Position numbers and translations under genes: made by a program. This document shows positions 17,707 to 24,333 of a stretch of DNA of 64,000 nucleotides, piece by piece. The notes beneath the pieces are model-generated. The model was not told the DNA's origin and did not search any database. It saw only the letters and a program-made list of their open reading frames with translations. Source of the DNA: an uncultured Paraprevotella sp. (GTDB lineage: Bacteria; Bacteroidota; Bacteroidia; Bacteroidales; Bacteroidaceae); assembly GCA_900548345.1 (NCBI GenBank), contig URKA01000004.1:45302-109301 (forward strand), read 5' to 3'. Every line of letters begins with the position of its first letter. Positions within the stretch are counted from its first letter, which is position 1.

Positions 17707-19056
17707 TTATAAATCTGACAGTGTGGCTTTCAGGGCATCTCCCTTTATGTTGAAATCTCCGAGCCGTACGTTCACGATGCAGTTGTCCGCTGCGGCATCG
17801 GCCGGCATTTCCACCCGTATGTAATTCTCCGTAAAGCCGTGCATCACGCCCCTGTCTCTGGACTTTTCCAACAGCACTTTCGCATTGCCCCCCATAAAAC
17901 GGCGATAGAAAGCATGCAGCTTTTCATCGGAAAGTTCCAACAGGCGCTTGCTCCTGAGATGTTTTTCCTCCGGCGCAACCACATGGTCTATTTTCAAGGC
18001 CATCGTACCGGGACGTTCGGAATAACTGAACACATGCAGTTGACTGACCGGAAGGGAGCGGATAAACCCATAGGCCTCCTCAAAATATTCCGGCGTTTCG
18101 CCACGCGTACCTACAATGACATCTACACCGATAAAGGCATCCGGCATCAGCCGCAAAACAGTTTCCACCTTACGGGCAAAGAGTTCTGTCGTATAACGCC
18201 GGTGCATCAGCTTCAGCACCGCATCGCTTCCGCTCTGCAAAGGAATATGGAAATGGGGCATAAAAGCTCTCGAACGGGCACAAAACTCCAGCACCTCGTC
18301 CGTCAGAAGATTAGGTTCAATGGAAGAGATTCGATAACGCTCTATACCAGCCACGCGGTCGAGCGCCTTGAGAAGGTCAAGAAACGTCTCGCCCGTCGTC
18401 TTGCCGAAATCCCCGATGTTCACGCCAGTCAGCACTATTTCCCGTCCGCCCTCCGCAGCAGCCTGCTCGGCCTGACGCACCAGCGATGCGATACTCCCGT
18501 TACGACTTCGACCACGGGCAAAAGGTATCGTGCAATAAGTACAATAATAATCACAGCCGTCCTGTACCTTCAGGAAATATCGGGTACGTTCTCCGCATGA
18601 GCACGAAGGAGCAAAAGTACGGATGTCCTTCGTTGGAACCACATGTGCCTCATGCGCGGCATCAGTCGACAGGCGTTCTCCCGGCAGAAGGGGCAAACGC
18701 TCTTCAAGATAGCGCAGGATTTCTCCTTTCTGCTCGGCCCCCAACACCAAATCCACGCCTTCGATGGCCGCCACCTTCTCTGGCTTCAACTGGGCATAAC
18801 ATCCGGTCACCACCACAAACGCACCGGGGTGGGCCTTCACCAACCGATGAATGGCCTGCCTGCATTTATGGTCGGCCGTCTCTGTCACGGAACATGTGTT
18901 CACCACGCATATATCAGCCCGTTCGCCATCCCCTGCGGTGCGCACACCCACTTGTTCCAGCAAACGGCCAATCGTTGATGTCTCTGCAAAATTCAACTTG
19001 CAGCCCAAAGTGAAATAAGCGGCCTTCTTTCCCTCGAAAACGGAATTCTCTGTCAT
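17707..19056 (-). CDS. mtaB: tRNA t6A37 methylthiotransferase MtaB
   Basis: 449 residues from the ATG at 19056; the frame runs 231 nt further but begins in unrelated hydrophobic sequence, and MTENSVFEGKKAAYFTLGCK is the proper start. It converts t6A37 to ms2t6A37 in ANN-decoding tRNAs using two iron-sulfur clusters. The N-terminal UPF0004 domain binds one cluster (C19 in LGCKLN, C in NTCSVT); the radical SAM domain has GCDYYCTYCTIPFARG; a TRAM-like tail completes the protein. The -7 box at 19080-19087 agrees with this start. Confidence 0.93.
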   Translation of the reverse strand: MTENSVFEGKKAAYFTLGCKLNFAETSTIGRLLEQVGVRTAGDGERADICVVNTCSVTETADHKCRQAIHRLVKAHPGAFVVVTGCYAQLKPEKVAAIEGVDLVLGAEQKGEILRYLEERLPLLPGERLSTDAAHEAHVVPTKDIRTFAPSCSCGERTRYFLKVQDGCDYYCTYCTIPFARGRSRNGSIASLVRQAEQAAAEGGREIVLTGVNIGDFGKTTGETFLDLLKALDRVAGIERYRISSIEPNLLTDEVLEFCARSRAFMPHFHIPLQSGSDAVLKLMHRRYTTELFARKVETVLRLMPDAFIGVDVIVGTRGETPEYFEEAYGFIRSLPVSQLHVFSYSERPGTMALKIDHVVAPEEKHLRSKRLLELSDEKLHAFYRRFMGGNAKVLLEKSRDRGVMHGFTENYIRVEMPADAAADNCIVNVRLGDFNIKGDALKATLSDL

Positions 19057-19079
19057 ATATACCTTATTTATACACACTG

Positions 19080-19087
19080 CAAAGTTA
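19080..19087 (-). promoter_or_regulatory. -7 box for mtaB
   Basis: Minus-strand TAACTTTG, 24 nt before the mtaB ATG. Its position inside the upstream frame extension rules out a longer protein from this promoter. Confidence 0.5.
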
Positions 19088-19301
19088 CATAAATATATGA
19101 AATATGTAATACCGGAAACTTTGCCTATGACAGAAAAACCGCACCCTAAAGCCAGAAAAACCTCCGCAATGCAAGATTCCGCCCCAAACAGATAAAAAAT
19201 TAACATTAAGCAACACGCTGATACATTGCAAATTACAAACCACAACAAAAGTTTATCTAAAAAAAGAGCGCATAAAGTGTACAACATATCGAAAAAGTAT
19301 A

Positions 19302-19309
19302 TACCTTTG
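19302..19309 (+). promoter_or_regulatory. -7 box for the small repeat lipoprotein
   Basis: TACCTTTG, about 50 nt before the ATG at 19361. The 300-bp spacer from 19057 to 19360 holds this and the mtaB promoter and is otherwise AT-rich with no gene. Confidence 0.6.
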
Positions 19310-19360
19310 CACTGTTTTAATAAGCAAATGATTGTTTTACAGATTTAAAAAAGCAAAAAA

Positions 19361-19564
19361 ATGAAAAAGTTAGCATTTATGTTCGTAGCTTTCGCAGCTA
19401 TTTCTTTCGCATCTTGTGGTAACAAAGCAGCTCAGGCTGACGCTGCTGTTGAAGCTGACACTGTTTGCTGCGATTCAGCTGAAGTAGAAGTTGTTGATTC
19501 TGCTGCTGTTGTAGCTGATTCTGCAGCCGTTGTAGCTGATTCTGCTGCTGTTGTAGCTGAATAA
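19361..19564 (+). CDS. Tiny Ala/Val-rich repeat lipoprotein
   Basis: 67 residues. The leader MKKLAFMFVAFAAISFASC ends in a good lipobox with C19 as the lipidated residue. The mature peptide is about 49 residues, acidic, and ends in repeats of VVADSAA encoded by near-identical 21-bp units (GCTGTTGTAGCTGATTCTGC). No lysine or arginine follows K22 and no fold is evident, so it is likely disordered or a simple helix on the membrane. Its codons are uniform (GCT, GTT, GAT) compared with neighbours, a pattern of highly expressed genes. A terminator follows directly, so it is monocistronic. Function unknown. Confidence 0.8.
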   Translation: MKKLAFMFVAFAAISFASCGNKAAQADAAVEADTVCCDSAEVEVVDSAAVVADSAAVVADSAAVVAE

Positions 19565-19597
19565 TCACAGACCGAACAACGAACTTAAAGGAATGGA

Positions 19598-19628
19598 GGA
19601 GTCATACGAGAGTATGATTCCTTTTTTT
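19598..19628 (+). terminator. Intrinsic terminator of the small lipoprotein gene
   Basis: GGAGTCATAC (19598-19607), GAGA loop, GTATGATTCC (19612-19621), then seven T residues. One G-T wobble in the stem. Confidence 0.85.
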
Positions 19629-19651
19629 ATACCAAAATCCCTATCCAAACG

Positions 19652-19700
19652 GTCACAGGTGACCGTTCCATCGCACACAGGTGACCGTTCTTCAGCCTCA
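19652..19700. repeat. ACAGGT-family intergenic repeat, locus 1
   Basis: Two copies of CACAGGTGACCGTTC about 24 nt apart. The first is a 9-bp inverted repeat (AACGGTCAC / GTGACCGTT, 2-nt loop). Related copies occur at 33.7, 45.2 and 55.0 kb. Confidence 0.75.
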
Positions 19701-19793
19701 CCATCTCCCCCTACCCCCTGACAGAAAAAGCCAAAAAAAGACGCCCGCATCTACAATGCGGACGTCCTCCTATTTTAACCAGCAAACTTCTGT

Positions 19794-20240
19794 TTATGCC
19801 TCTTCTGCCACAACCTCGAAAGGTATTTCAACCGAAACTTCCTTATGCAGTTTCACAGTAGCCTTGTACGAACCAACTTCCTTTACATCTTTTACGATGA
19901 TAATCTTGCGGTCAATATCAAAGCCTTTCTTCTTCAACTCGTCTGCAAGTTGCAGGCTGTTCACCGAACCGTAAATCACACCAGTTGCGCTGACCTTGGT
20001 CGGAATCGTCAAAGACACTTCTGCCAACTTGTCAGCCAAAGCCTGAGCCTCGTTCTTAATCTGCTCAAGTTTATGTGCGCGCTGCTTCAGTTCTTCTGCC
20101 AACATCTTCCTTGCAGAAGGAGATGCAATCACAGCTTTACCCGTAGGAATAAGGTAGTTACGACCATATCCGGACTTAACGTTAACAATATCATTCTTGT
20201 AACCCAAGCCTATTACGTCTTCTTTCAATATAATTTCCAT
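19794..20240 (-). CDS. rplI: 50S ribosomal protein bL9
   Basis: 148 residues, normal length. Starts MEIILKEDVIGLGYKNDIVNVKSGYGRNYL, the conserved L9 N-terminal rRNA-binding domain, followed by the long connecting helix (about 45-75) and the C-terminal domain. Last gene of the rpsF-rpsR-rplI operon, 18 nt after rpsR. Confidence 0.98.
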   Translation of the reverse strand: MEIILKEDVIGLGYKNDIVNVKSGYGRNYLIPTGKAVIASPSARKMLAEELKQRAHKLEQIKNEAQALADKLAEVSLTIPTKVSATGVIYGSVNSLQLADELKKKGFDIDRKIIIVKDVKEVGSYKATVKLHKEVSVEIPFEVVAEEA

Positions 20241-20258
20241 ACTTTATCCCTCCTTTAA

Positions 20259-20525
20259 TTATTTCATCATATCCGTTACAAATGGAAGAAGCGCCAAATG
20301 ACGTGCTCTCTTGACAGCCTGAGCCACACGACGCTGATACTTCAATGAGGTGCCGGTTATACGACGGGGAAGAATCTTTCCCTGCTCATTGAGGAACTTC
20401 TTCAAAAATTCGGGATCTTTATAATCAATATACTTGATACCGCTTTTCTTGAAACGGCAATATTTCTTCTTCTTGACATCTACTGTCGGCGGAGTCAAAT
20501 ATCTGATTTCTGATTGCTGTGCCAT
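20259..20525 (-). CDS. rpsR: 30S ribosomal protein bS18
   Basis: 88 residues. Contains the S18 core (YKDPEFLKKFLNEQGKIL, RRITGTSLKYQRRVAQAVKR). The N-terminal extension lacks the zinc-binding cysteine set seen in some bacteria (only one cysteine, in YCRFKK). Middle gene of the operon; 2 nt separate it from rpsF. Pairs with S6 on the 30S platform. Confidence 0.98.
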   Translation of the reverse strand: MAQQSEIRYLTPPTVDVKKKKYCRFKKSGIKYIDYKDPEFLKKFLNEQGKILPRRITGTSLKYQRRVAQAVKRARHLALLPFVTDMMK

Positions 20526-20527
20526 GA

Positions 20528-20869
20528 TTAATCCTCCTTTTTAGTTTTGTTATTTCTTCTCTTTTCAGCATACTCTGCTGCATACTTCTCCATCTTGACA
20601 GTCAGGTAGCGAAGCACTTTCTCGTCACGACGATAGTTAATCTCCAAAGTCTTGATGACTTCCGGCTGCGCCTTGAACTCCATCAGGATATAAAATCCTG
20701 TAGACTTCTTTTCAATGGCGTACGCCAACTTCTTCAGGCCCCAGTTCTCTTCGTTGAGAATCTCGGCACCGTTGTCGGTGAGGATTCCTCTGAACTTGCT
20801 GACCGCTTCCTTCATCTGATCATCAGATAAAACGGGAGTTAAAATGAAAACGGTTTCGTATTGATTCAT
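20528..20869 (-). CDS. rpsF: 30S ribosomal protein bS6
   Basis: 113 residues. MNQYETVFILTPVLSDDQ and the ferredoxin-like core with LKKLAYAIEKKSTGFY identify S6, which binds S18 on the 30S platform. The basic tail (EKRRNNKTKKED) is a common extension. First gene of the operon, under a complete -33/-7 promoter. Confidence 0.98.
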   Translation of the reverse strand: MNQYETVFILTPVLSDDQMKEAVSKFRGILTDNGAEILNEENWGLKKLAYAIEKKSTGFYILMEFKAQPEVIKTLEINYRRDEKVLRYLTVKMEKYAAEYAEKRRNNKTKKED

Positions 20870-20915
20870 AATACGTTTGATAATTAATTAATATTAGTTC
20901 TGCAAAAATGCGGTG

Positions 20916-20947
20916 CAAAATTACACTTTTCTCCGCTAATATGCAAA
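20916..20947 (-). promoter_or_regulatory. Complete promoter of the rpsF-rpsR-rplI operon
   Basis: Minus-strand TTTG (20947-20944), 20-nt spacer, then TAATTTTG (20923-20916). The predicted 5' leader is about 40 nt, too short for a large S6/S18-binding structure like that reported upstream of rpsF in other bacteria. Confidence 0.75.
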
Positions 20948-21053
20948 TTTTCCGCCTGATAATTCTTCTCCGGCAGCATGACCGGCATAACCAGAGAAGA
21001 TGCTTTAAGTAATTTTAATAATCGTCTAAGGGGATAATATATAATAAAATCCC

Positions 21054-21061
21054 TACCTTTG
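21054..21061 (+). promoter_or_regulatory. -7 box that fixes the start of the MarR gene
   Basis: TACCTTTG ends on the first base of a GTG that could open the longer frame. Transcription should begin about 7 nt later, so that GTG cannot be the start and the ATG at 21085 is used. Confidence 0.65.
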
Positions 21062-21084
21062 TGGAATCTGAAAATGTGACTGAC

Positions 21085-21531
21085 ATGAGTGAACTTTTCA
21101 ATTTCGACATCAAACTAATCTTTGCCATACTTAACGGAAGGGTTTCCGCCGCCATCAACCGAAAACTTTCCCGAAATTTCCGCCAATATAATGTGGAGCT
21201 GACACCGGAACAGTGGACGGTCCTGTTATACCTGTGGGAGAAGGACGGGGTCACGCAACAAGAACTATGCAATGCAACCTTCAAGGACAAGCCCAGTATG
21301 ACACGCCTGATTGACAATATGGAAAGAGCTAATCTCGTGGTCAGAATTGCCAGTAAGACGGACAGAAGAACCAACTTGATTCACCTGACCAAAACGGGAA
21401 AAGACCTGGAAGAGAAGTCAAGATATATAGCCAACAAGACTTTAAAAGAGGCACTGAGAGGGCTAAGCATCGAAGAATTAAGTGTCAGTCAGGAGGTTCT
21501 GAGGAAGGTCTTCTCCAATACTAAAGACTAA
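21085..21531 (+). CDS. MarR-family transcriptional regulator
   Basis: 148 residues from ATG 21085 (MSELFNFDIKLIFAILNG). A winged-helix DNA-binding domain: helices around LTPEQWTVLLYLWEKDGVTQQELC, the recognition helix DKPSMTRLIDNMERANLVV and the wing ASKTDRRTNLIHLT with the conserved DRR. It probably acts as a homodimeric repressor responding to a small ligand or oxidant; the target is unknown. The next gene downstream, a 58-aa membrane protein, may be in its regulon. Confidence 0.88.
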   Translation: MSELFNFDIKLIFAILNGRVSAAINRKLSRNFRQYNVELTPEQWTVLLYLWEKDGVTQQELCNATFKDKPSMTRLIDNMERANLVVRIASKTDRRTNLIHLTKTGKDLEEKSRYIANKTLKEALRGLSIEELSVSQEVLRKVFSNTKD

Positions 21532-21636
21532 AATATAAGTTCATCTACTTTTTTTCATGGAAAAGTTTCGGAATTTGGATAATTATGCTTTAATTTGTGG
21601 AGCAATTCAAGAAAAACATAAAAACGGAAATATACA

Positions 21637-21813
21637 ATGAATAATTTTTTAAAGAATCTTGGTGTACTACTGATTGTCTTGGGAACACTGATATTGGTGC
21701 TCAGCTATTTCGAAAGTTGGGTTGACTATAATTGGGTTAACGGTTCTGCCGTATTGGTCATCATACTCGGCCTGATAGTCCATATCGTCATGAACAAACG
21801 GATTCAAGACTAA
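21637..21813 (+). CDS. 58-aa two-helix membrane protein
   Basis: Small gene starting at ATG 21637 after a purine-rich stretch. The protein begins MNNFLKNLGVLLIVLGTLIL and has two hydrophobic helices (about 5-23 and 37-53) joined by a short loop containing ESWVDYNWVN, with a basic end (NKRIQD). It looks like a genuine small inner-membrane protein: the frame is compact, codons match the neighbours and a strong terminator follows 20 nt after the stop. I do not recognise a named family. It sits between marR and the convergent rprY, so a link to envelope stress is possible but unproved. Confidence 0.75.
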   Translation: MNNFLKNLGVLLIVLGTLILVLSYFESWVDYNWVNGSAVLVIILGLIVHIVMNKRIQD

Positions 21814-21834
21814 CACCATCACCTCAAAAAAATA

Positions 21835-21873
21835 AAAACTCCCGGATTCCATCGTCATCCGGGAGTTTTTTTT
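21835..21873. terminator. Bidirectional terminator between the 58-aa gene and rprY
   Basis: AAAACTCCCGGAT (21835-21847) pairs with ATCCGGGAGTTTT (21857-21869); A and T runs flank both sides, so it can end transcription from both directions. Confidence 0.9.
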
Positions 21874-21885
21874 ATCTACCAGGCC

Positions 21886-22587
21886 TTACTCCTCATCTGT
21901 CGGTACAATCAGACGATAGCCCTTGCCATGTACGTTATTGATTTCAATTGACGGGTCTTCTTTCAGATGCTTGCGCAATTTTGTGATATACACATCCATA
22001 CTGCGTGCATTGAAATAGTTGTCATCTATCCAAATTGTCTTCAAGGCCAACTCACGCTGCAGCACATCATTGGCATGTGCGCAAAGCAACGACAACAATT
22101 CACTTTCTTTCGTGGTAAGTTTGGTCTGTTTGTCACCGATAGCCAATATCTGACGCTGGGTGTCAAAAGTAAACCGGCCCAGTTTATACATATTGGTCTC
22201 TTTCACCTTCTTGCCTTTCACACGGCGTAAGATAGCTTCCATACGGAATACCAGCTCTTCCATAGAGAACGGTTTGGTTATGTAGTCGTCGGCGCCAATC
22301 TTAAACCCATCGAAAATATCCTCCTTCAGGTTCTTCGCCGTCAAGAAGATAATCGGAATTTCCGTATTGACCTGACGAATTTCCTGCGCCAAGGCAAAAC
22401 CGTCCTTCTTGGGCATCATCACATCAAGCACACACATATCATAACGGTTCTTCAGAAAAGCCTTATACCCGGCATCACCGTCAGGATAAAGTTCTGCATC
22501 GAAGCCCTTTGCCTGCAAATACTCTCTCAACAACATGCCCAGACTCTCATCGTCCTCGCATAATAAGATACGCAATTTCTCGTCCAT
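21886..22587 (-). CDS. rprY: Response regulator RprY (OmpR/PhoB class)
   Basis: 233 residues. The receiver domain has acidic E11-D12-D13, phosphoacceptor D55 in VLDVMMP and K109 in TKPF. The C-terminal winged helix (about 135-230) includes KLTTKESELLSLL and SMDVYITKLRKHL. RprY is the partner of RprX, first described in B. fragilis; it is reported to influence central metabolism and respiration genes and antibiotic response. It follows rprX after 4 nt, in the same transcript, and faces a shared terminator. Confidence 0.93.
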   Translation of the reverse strand: MDEKLRILLCEDDESLGMLLREYLQAKGFDAELYPDGDAGYKAFLKNRYDMCVLDVMMPKKDGFALAQEIRQVNTEIPIIFLTAKNLKEDIFDGFKIGADDYITKPFSMEELVFRMEAILRRVKGKKVKETNMYKLGRFTFDTQRQILAIGDKQTKLTTKESELLSLLCAHANDVLQRELALKTIWIDDNYFNARSMDVYITKLRKHLKEDPSIEINNVHGKGYRLIVPTDEE

Positions 22588-22591
22588 AATA

Positions 22592-24145
22592 TTAATCTTT
22601 TATAACTGGTAATGTAATAATAAACTTCGTCCCTTGTCCGTATTCACTCTCTGCATGGATTGTCCCACGTTGCAGGCTTACAATCTTTTTCACATAAGCC
22701 AAACCTAAGCCGAAGCCTTTGACATCGTGTTTATTGCCGGTATGAACCCTATAGAACTTATCGAAGATTCTCTTCAAGTCATCCTTATGGATTCCTATGC
22801 CGTTATCCTCTATCGAGATGTTTATCTTGTCTCCCGTATTCCAGGTCTCCACTCTCAAGTGCAAGTTCACATCATCCCGTTTATACTTGACCGCATTATC
22901 CATCAGATTGAATACCACATTGGTAAAATGCATCTCATCCACATAAATCTCCGAATGCTCCGCCCTGAAATCTGACGAAATGGACCCGCCGTTCTGGGAA
23001 ACCTTCAATGTAAAAGTCTTCACCACAGCTTTCAACAGCTTGTGTGCATCCAGTTCTTTTTGCTTGAACGCTATGTTGTCACGGTCGTACAGGGACATCT
23101 GCAACACTTTCTCCACCTGGAAACGCAGACGCTTTGTCTCATCGTTAATCACTCTGGACAGGTTGTCGTACATCGCCTCACTCTTCTTTATTGACCGGTC
23201 ATTCAGCATCTGTGCAGCCAACGAGATGGAGGATATCGGCGTTTTGAACTCATGTGTCATATTGTTTATGAAATCATTCTTCATTTCCGTTATCTTCTTC
23301 TGACGGAATATCACATAAATGGTGAACACGAATGTAACAAACAATATGATTGTAAACGCCAATGCAGGAATCATCATCTTTGCCGTGCCCATCAAATATG
23401 AATTCATGTCCGGGAAATGAATCTTCACGATACCCATCTTGTTCGAAGGGTCGTTACGGAACAATACCTGGGAATAGGAATATTCATCTCCTTTTTCCTC
23501 ATAATCCGGACAACGGTATACCTCTCTTCCGTCACTTGTAGACACCGTAAAATGATAAGGTATGTTGATACCGTTATTTTCAAGAGCGTTACGGATATCC
23601 TGGTCCAGCAGTTTAAAGTTAATGCGCTCCTCAAGAGGCTTGTCGCTTGCAGTATACAAAATATTATAGACCACCTCGTCGAGCACACTTTTCTGATATA
23701 CGTATGCATTCTTTATATATTCGCGGAAGGATTTGGTGGACTCTTCTATACTGTTCCTACTCTCAATCCTCAACACCTTGGGCATATTGGAGGGATGCTT
23801 GACAATTGTCTGTATCTCAAACGAAGAATGAATCTTATCATTTCCGCCAAGAGTATCACGATTCACATCGACCCTTACTCCTCCCTTTATGCCGTCCAGA
23901 TGCGATTTGGGCAGAGAATCGGAAAACAGACCTTGTTTCTCTCTTGTGATATGCTCCAGATAGCGAAATGTTTCATTCTGTTCCAAACTGCGGGATGCAT
24001 GGTTCAGACTGCGGACAACAGATTCGTCGAACTGTTCCTTCCGCATCTTCACCATCTGTTCTATGTATCGCATTTGCAACAAAAGGAGTCCTAAAAAGGA
24101 AAACCCGATGATGATACTCACTATCCAGATTGTCGTTCTTTTCAT
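22592..24145 (-). CDS. rprX: Sensor histidine kinase RprX
   Basis: 517 residues. Membrane helix 1 (about 5-24), a large periplasmic sensor region (25-257), helix 2 (258-280), then the dimerisation domain with the phosphorylated H298 in NNMTHEFKTP, and the ATPase domain with N box (NVVFNLMDNAVKY), G1 (IEDNGIGI), F box and G2 (GFGLGLAYVKKI). The -7 box at 24151-24158 puts the transcript start almost on the ATG, so the mRNA may be leaderless; starting at the next methionine (M25) would delete helix 1. Confidence 0.93.
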   Translation of the reverse strand: MKRTTIWIVSIIIGFSFLGLLLLQMRYIEQMVKMRKEQFDESVVRSLNHASRSLEQNETFRYLEHITREKQGLFSDSLPKSHLDGIKGGVRVDVNRDTLGGNDKIHSSFEIQTIVKHPSNMPKVLRIESRNSIEESTKSFREYIKNAYVYQKSVLDEVVYNILYTASDKPLEERINFKLLDQDIRNALENNGINIPYHFTVSTSDGREVYRCPDYEEKGDEYSYSQVLFRNDPSNKMGIVKIHFPDMNSYLMGTAKMMIPALAFTIILFVTFVFTIYVIFRQKKITEMKNDFINNMTHEFKTPISSISLAAQMLNDRSIKKSEAMYDNLSRVINDETKRLRFQVEKVLQMSLYDRDNIAFKQKELDAHKLLKAVVKTFTLKVSQNGGSISSDFRAEHSEIYVDEMHFTNVVFNLMDNAVKYKRDDVNLHLRVETWNTGDKINISIEDNGIGIHKDDLKRIFDKFYRVHTGNKHDVKGFGLGLAYVKKIVSLQRGTIHAESEYGQGTKFIITLPVIKD

Positions 24146-24150
24146 GCAAG

Positions 24151-24158
24151 CAAATATA
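24151..24158 (-). promoter_or_regulatory. -7 box for rprXY
   Basis: Minus-strand TATATTTG ends 6 nt before the rprX ATG, which implies a leaderless or near-leaderless mRNA. Confidence 0.5.
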
Positions 24159-24279
24159 CAGCATCAGGCAATCATATAAGTGAGATATTATATTCTTTAA
24201 GGCTTATTTTTAACGACATTAACTACAAGTACGCACATAATGATTTATACAAGCATATAACACCTCTCAATATTTAAAT

Positions 24280-24313
24280 AAGGCGGGAACCATCTTACGA
24301 CCGCTCCCGCCTT
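24280..24313 (-). terminator. Terminator of the EF-G2 gene
   Basis: Stem AAGGCGGGA / TCCCGCCTT followed on the minus strand by an AT-rich tract (TTATTTAAATATT). Confidence 0.7.
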
Positions 24314-24333
24314 TCATATTCCCGTTAAAGATA

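Noticed and set aside
17707..19287. Longer N-terminus for MtaB (also for Rpe to 32587, GNAT to 48301, MarR to 21061, DPP IV to 12351, PepT to 40980)
   Set aside because: The extra residues are not homologous and, for MtaB, Rpe, GNAT and MarR, the -7 promoter box lies within or after the proposed extension.
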